DNA from: a virus
Strand: one strand, 5' to 3'
DNA: 28,304 nt
IMG/VR virus record: IMGVR_UViG_3300045454_000022
Coordinates: 1 to 28,304 of that record
Shown here one piece after another: positions 25,710 to 28,304 of the stretch. The notes under the pieces are model-generated. The model did not search any database. It was not told the DNA's origin and worked only from the letters and a program-made list of their open reading frames with translations. Numbering within the stretch: the stretch's first letter is position 1; each line of letters begins with the position of its first letter. Both the position numbers and the translations under genes were made by a program.

Positions 25710-26321
25710 ATGTCACGCATCTCACGATCAGCCGCGCTCGGAAGCGCAGCAGCACTGCTCATCATCGGGTTGGTCGGGTGCAGCGCACCCGCTCCGCAAC
25801 CCGAAGCGATCGCCACACCGACCGAAGAACCATCAGCCAGCGCGGAACCGGCGCCCTCCGAAACGACGGAGGAACCTGCAGCAGCTATTGGAACCCGCGA
25901 GAACCCCGTGCCGATCGGACAGGTGCTCGCATTCGGTCCCGAATCAGCATTCCAGGTTGGCGCATCCGGGCCTACCCAGGTCGCGGCTGACTTCTCCGTC
26001 CTACCGCTGGTGATCCAGATCGACTGGGCAAACTTCAACGCACAGTCAGAGGCTCAAGGACAACCGCCTGGCGGGCCGTTCCCGGCGTACCTGAACTTCG
26101 GCGTCTCATTCGTCAGCGCCGGCGGCACCTCTTACGACACGATGGACAACTACAGCGTGGACATCGAGAACGAGCTGTGGGAGATCGGCGACGTCTACGA
26201 AGGAACCGACGTGGTGAACGCGAACGTTCCCGTCAGCGTGCCTGAGGCGGAGATCGCAGGCGGCGTCTGGGTCGTCGAGAACTACTCCTCCGGCGCGCGA
26301 GTCTTCATCGCACCGCAGTAG
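25710..26321 (+). CDS. Secreted lipoprotein (DUF4352-like), 203 aa
   Basis: The protein has a signal peptide: MSRISRSAALGSAAALLIIG, then LVGC with the lipobox Cys (residue 24). A Pro/Thr/Glu/Ala-rich linker follows, then a domain starting IGTRENPVPIGQVLAFGPES. GTRxNPxPxG is characteristic of DUF4352-like immunoglobulin-fold lipoproteins. ATG at 25710 with GGGGGAAAG upstream is preferred over one at 25653. As a surface lipoprotein expressed outside the structural and lysis genes it is a good candidate for lysogenic conversion or superinfection exclusion. The upstream 94-nt gap has a possible promoter (TACGCT -10), but weak. Confidence 0.8.
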   Translation: MSRISRSAALGSAAALLIIGLVGCSAPAPQPEAIATPTEEPSASAEPAPSETTEEPAAAIGTRENPVPIGQVLAFGPESAFQVGASGPTQVAADFSVLPLVIQIDWANFNAQSEAQGQPPGGPFPAYLNFGVSFVSAGGTSYDTMDNYSVDIENELWEIGDVYEGTDVVNANVPVSVPEAEIAGGVWVVENYSSGARVFIAPQ

Positions 26322-26333
26322 CGGAACACAAGA

Positions 26334-26376
26334 ACGCCCCGCGTCCACCCACCCGAAGGTGGGGGACGCGGGGCGT
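26334..26376. terminator. Long hairpin between converging lipoprotein and tail fibre genes
   Basis: ACGCCCCGCGTCC (26334-26346) pairs perfectly with GGACGCGGGGCGT (26364-26376); inside it CCCACC (26348-26353) pairs with GGTGGG (26358-26363) around a CGAA tetraloop. It lies 12 nt after the lipoprotein stop and about 53 nt after the tail fibre stop. There is no strong U-tract, but it sits where a bidirectional terminator is needed. Confidence 0.7.
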
Positions 26377-26429
26377 CGATGTGTATCTATCTGCGTTCGA
26401 TAGGTGGAGTAGGGGCCGGGGGGAAGACC

Positions 26430-28304
26430 CTATGCGCGGCGCCCGACTGCCCACTGATGCAGAATCGCGACCTGAGCCGCAGTAAGCGCGAACGGCCAGT
26501 ACAGTGCCGCGTACACATCTTCCGCGACGTACTCATTTGACCCCGTTTGCCGGCGCGCAAACCGCAGGGACATGGACGAAGGAAGAGCAACAGCAGCCGC
26601 AGCGACGGCACCCGAGGTCACGCCGTCCATGTACCCAGTGATGGTCGCGCCGATGACACTGCGAACCCCGACATAGTCATGCTGACTCGCATCGTCGGGG
26701 TTCCCGCAAACCGCATCCACACGCGCCGAGCCGCCATTCACTGCGAACTTGACGTTTCCAGAGGTGTCCGTACTGATGCAGAACCCCGCCTGCGTGGTGC
26801 CGCCGGGGTTTGTGATCGTGCCAAACAGGCTGTAATTCTGCGCAAAAGCATGATTGGGGAATGCAGCCACGAGCATCACGGAGAAGTTGTCCGATGCCGA
26901 TGGCGAGTACGACACGGCTGCGCCCTGGGAGTCGTCCACTCCATCGAAGCGGACGAGGGAGTTCTTCGCGGTATCTGTGGTTCTTGTCGGGGAGCCAGTG
27001 GCCGTGGCCCCCGATCCTCCTGCCGATCCGATGTTCGGCCACGCGGTCGCACCTGACCAGGAGTGCGAGTACTGAGCAGCATCGTGCCAGAGCGTCGCCT
27101 GGGTGAGGATGATGCAGGCGTTCTGCGCTTCGTCCGCCGGCCAGACGGGTTTCCATCCTGCCGGCGTGAAGATGGCCGTGTGCCCGATTCCCGGAAGCTG
27201 CCACATGTCGCCCGGCGTCGCCCCTTGAAGCGGGAACGCCTGCAACGCGACCCCGGACGTTGCGGGCACATGGAACTTCGTCGCGCGCGCGGGATCGGCG
27301 TTTGTGACCAGGAGGACGTTTCCCCAGTCGCGCCGGTTGGGTGTCTCTACCCGAGGAAGCCTGAAGGTGTCCTTGCGTGTCAGCGATTGCAAGTCGAACA
27401 CATACGCCGCGCCGCTCGACTCCACCGTGTGCCGTACCGTCGTGTAAGGGCCGAGCCCCAGCGCTCCCAATCTGAACAGCACATCGCCTGCATCCGCGTT
27501 GCCGGAGAGATCCCAGTGCGAGTCGTAAACGCTCGCGCCGTCGTGGACCGTAAACCACGTGGTTACGTTTCCCGCGTAAACATTCGTCCACTTTGCACCC
27601 TTGAACGAATCGGTGCCGGTGCCGCCTGTGTCCGCCGCTCCGTAGTAGATGGCGATGCCTGCCGCGTCCCTGATGTTGATGCGGTCGAATCTCTGCTGTT
27701 CCGAGTGGGTCGCGTAGTTCTTCAAGTGGAACAGTTCGTGGCCCGAGAACCCCCAAGCCTGGATATTGTGGAACTCGGTGAGTTGCGCATCGATCCACTC
27801 AAAACCGCATGACGCCGTGCCGCCGCCATTGAGGCGGATGTTCTTCACAATCGGCGCGCGCCAACGGTTTGAAGCGTGCCCCGCGCCATCGAAGCGAAAC
27901 ATCGGCTCGCCCGAAGGTCCGGCCCAAACGACAACCGCGTTGTGAAAATCGATCTCCTGGATGTCGTACTCGGCTAGCCGAGTGACATCGATCGTCTGAT
28001 TGATCTTATAGACCTTCCCAGCAGCCGACGTCACACGTCCGCCCCCAGCCGCCGCTTCGATAGCCGCCAGAAGAGCGTCGGTGTCGTCTGTCACGCCATC
28101 ACCCACCGCGCCGTACGCCGCGGTAGTCAATTCGGGCGAGAACACCTGGGTACCCGCCACCACGGCCTCATCAATCCTGGCAGAAAGGGCATCATCGGAC
28201 AGGCGGCCGTTGATCTCCGCCTTCGCTTGGTTCGCGAGCTTCGCGAGCCGGCGGGTGTGGGCGACGTGTCCGAGCTCGCCGGAGTTGACCGTCTCGGAAG
28301 CGTT
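26430..28304 (-). CDS. Tail fibre / pectate-lyase-like receptor-binding protein (5' end outside window)
   Basis: The reading frame stays open to the right edge, adding at least 47 codons (with TRRLAKLANQAKAEINGRLS) before the GTG at 28161-28163, so the start is outside and the visible part is 624 codons. A pectate-lyase-type beta-helix domain begins with AAYGAVGDGVTDDTDALLAA and runs for about 300 residues. A C-terminal segment (SLVRFDGVDDSQGAAVSYSP to ALTAAQVAILHQWAVGRRA) looks like a LamG/concanavalin-type sugar-binding domain. It probably binds or degrades host surface glycans. TAG at 26430-26432 ends the gene. Confidence 0.85.
   Translation of the reverse strand, partial: NASETVNSGELGHVAHTRRLAKLANQAKAEINGRLSDDALSARIDEAVVAGTQVFSPELTTAAYGAVGDGVTDDTDALLAAIEAAAGGGRVTSAAGKVYKINQTIDVTRLAEYDIQEIDFHNAVVVWAGPSGEPMFRFDGAGHASNRWRAPIVKNIRLNGGGTASCGFEWIDAQLTEFHNIQAWGFSGHELFHLKNYATHSEQQRFDRINIRDAAGIAIYYGAADTGGTGTDSFKGAKWTNVYAGNVTTWFTVHDGASVYDSHWDLSGNADAGDVLFRLGALGLGPYTTVRHTVESSGAAYVFDLQSLTRKDTFRLPRVETPNRRDWGNVLLVTNADPARATKFHVPATSGVALQAFPLQGATPGDMWQLPGIGHTAIFTPAGWKPVWPADEAQNACIILTQATLWHDAAQYSHSWSGATAWPNIGSAGGSGATATGSPTRTTDTAKNSLVRFDGVDDSQGAAVSYSPSASDNFSVMLVAAFPNHAFAQNYSLFGTITNPGGTTQAGFCISTDTSGNVKFAVNGGSARVDAVCGNPDDASQHDYVGVRSVIGATITGYMDGVTSGAVAAAAVALPSSMSLRFARRQTGSNEYVAEDVYAALYWPFALTAAQVAILHQWAVGRRA

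Overview
The window is part of a temperate, tailed double-stranded DNA phage (or a prophage of one) from a high-GC actinobacterium. A Microbacterium-type host is my best guess, from the gene families and the strong preference for G or C at third codon positions. Supporting content: P27-type small terminase, large terminase, SPP1-like portal, MuF-like protein, scaffold and P22-coat-like capsid protein on the minus strand; a Rad52-like annealing protein, DnaB-type helicase, ParB-like protein and RusA-like resolvase; a tyrosine integrase and XRE repressor; and many tiny zinc-ribbon proteins. No rRNA, tRNA, CRISPR array or insertion sequence was seen.

Layout, left to right. (1) 1-7006, minus: head module, transcribed towards position 1. 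Order: three mini-genes, HNH endonuclease, TerS, TerL, portal, MuF-like, scaffold, major capsid. (2) 7007-8852: hairpin-rich gap, free-standing HNH gene, a second gap, four mini-genes, and a lone plus-strand HTH gene facing them across a shared promoter region. (3) 8875-18742, minus: one tightly coupled early/replication operon, read from 18742 downwards: HTH/excisionase-like, ParB-like, an unknown gene, small membrane proteins, DnaQ-like exonuclease, Rad52-like, RusA-like, HNH, replication initiator, DnaB, HNH, SSB, an RHH-HTH protein and small genes. Most junctions are 1-4 nt start/stop overlaps. (4) 18743-20073, plus: repressor and integrase from a divergent promoter, then a strong terminator. 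(5) 20106-23366, plus: a run of small early genes including a C5-cytosine methyltransferase. (6) 23363-25615: a divergent accessory module around three palindromes, with a GNAT-like gene, RHH gene and zinc-ribbon ORF on the minus side and HNH plus DUF3263-like genes on the plus side. (7) 25710-26376: lipoprotein and a long hairpin. (8) 26430-28304, minus: tail fibre/pectate-lyase-like protein, still open at the window edge.

The tail genes expected after the capsid gene are missing, yet a tail fibre lies at the far right on the same strand. This suggests the window is a cut from a circular or circularly permuted map whose tail module lies outside.

The genes make sense as a temperate life cycle. 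Repressor and integrase sit opposite an HTH/excisionase-like gene that heads the lytic replication operon. The integrase ribosome binding site is buried in a perfect 11-bp RNA hairpin, and the integrase ends in LAA. The most unusual items are that hairpin, the triple-palindrome divergent module with a GNAT-like/RHH pair, and the recurring -10-to-ATG distance of 6-7 nt at divergent regulatory promoters, which predicts leaderless mRNAs. I see no clear case of a wholly new multi-gene system; the GNAT/RHH module is the best candidate. All family calls are from reading the sequence, without database searches.
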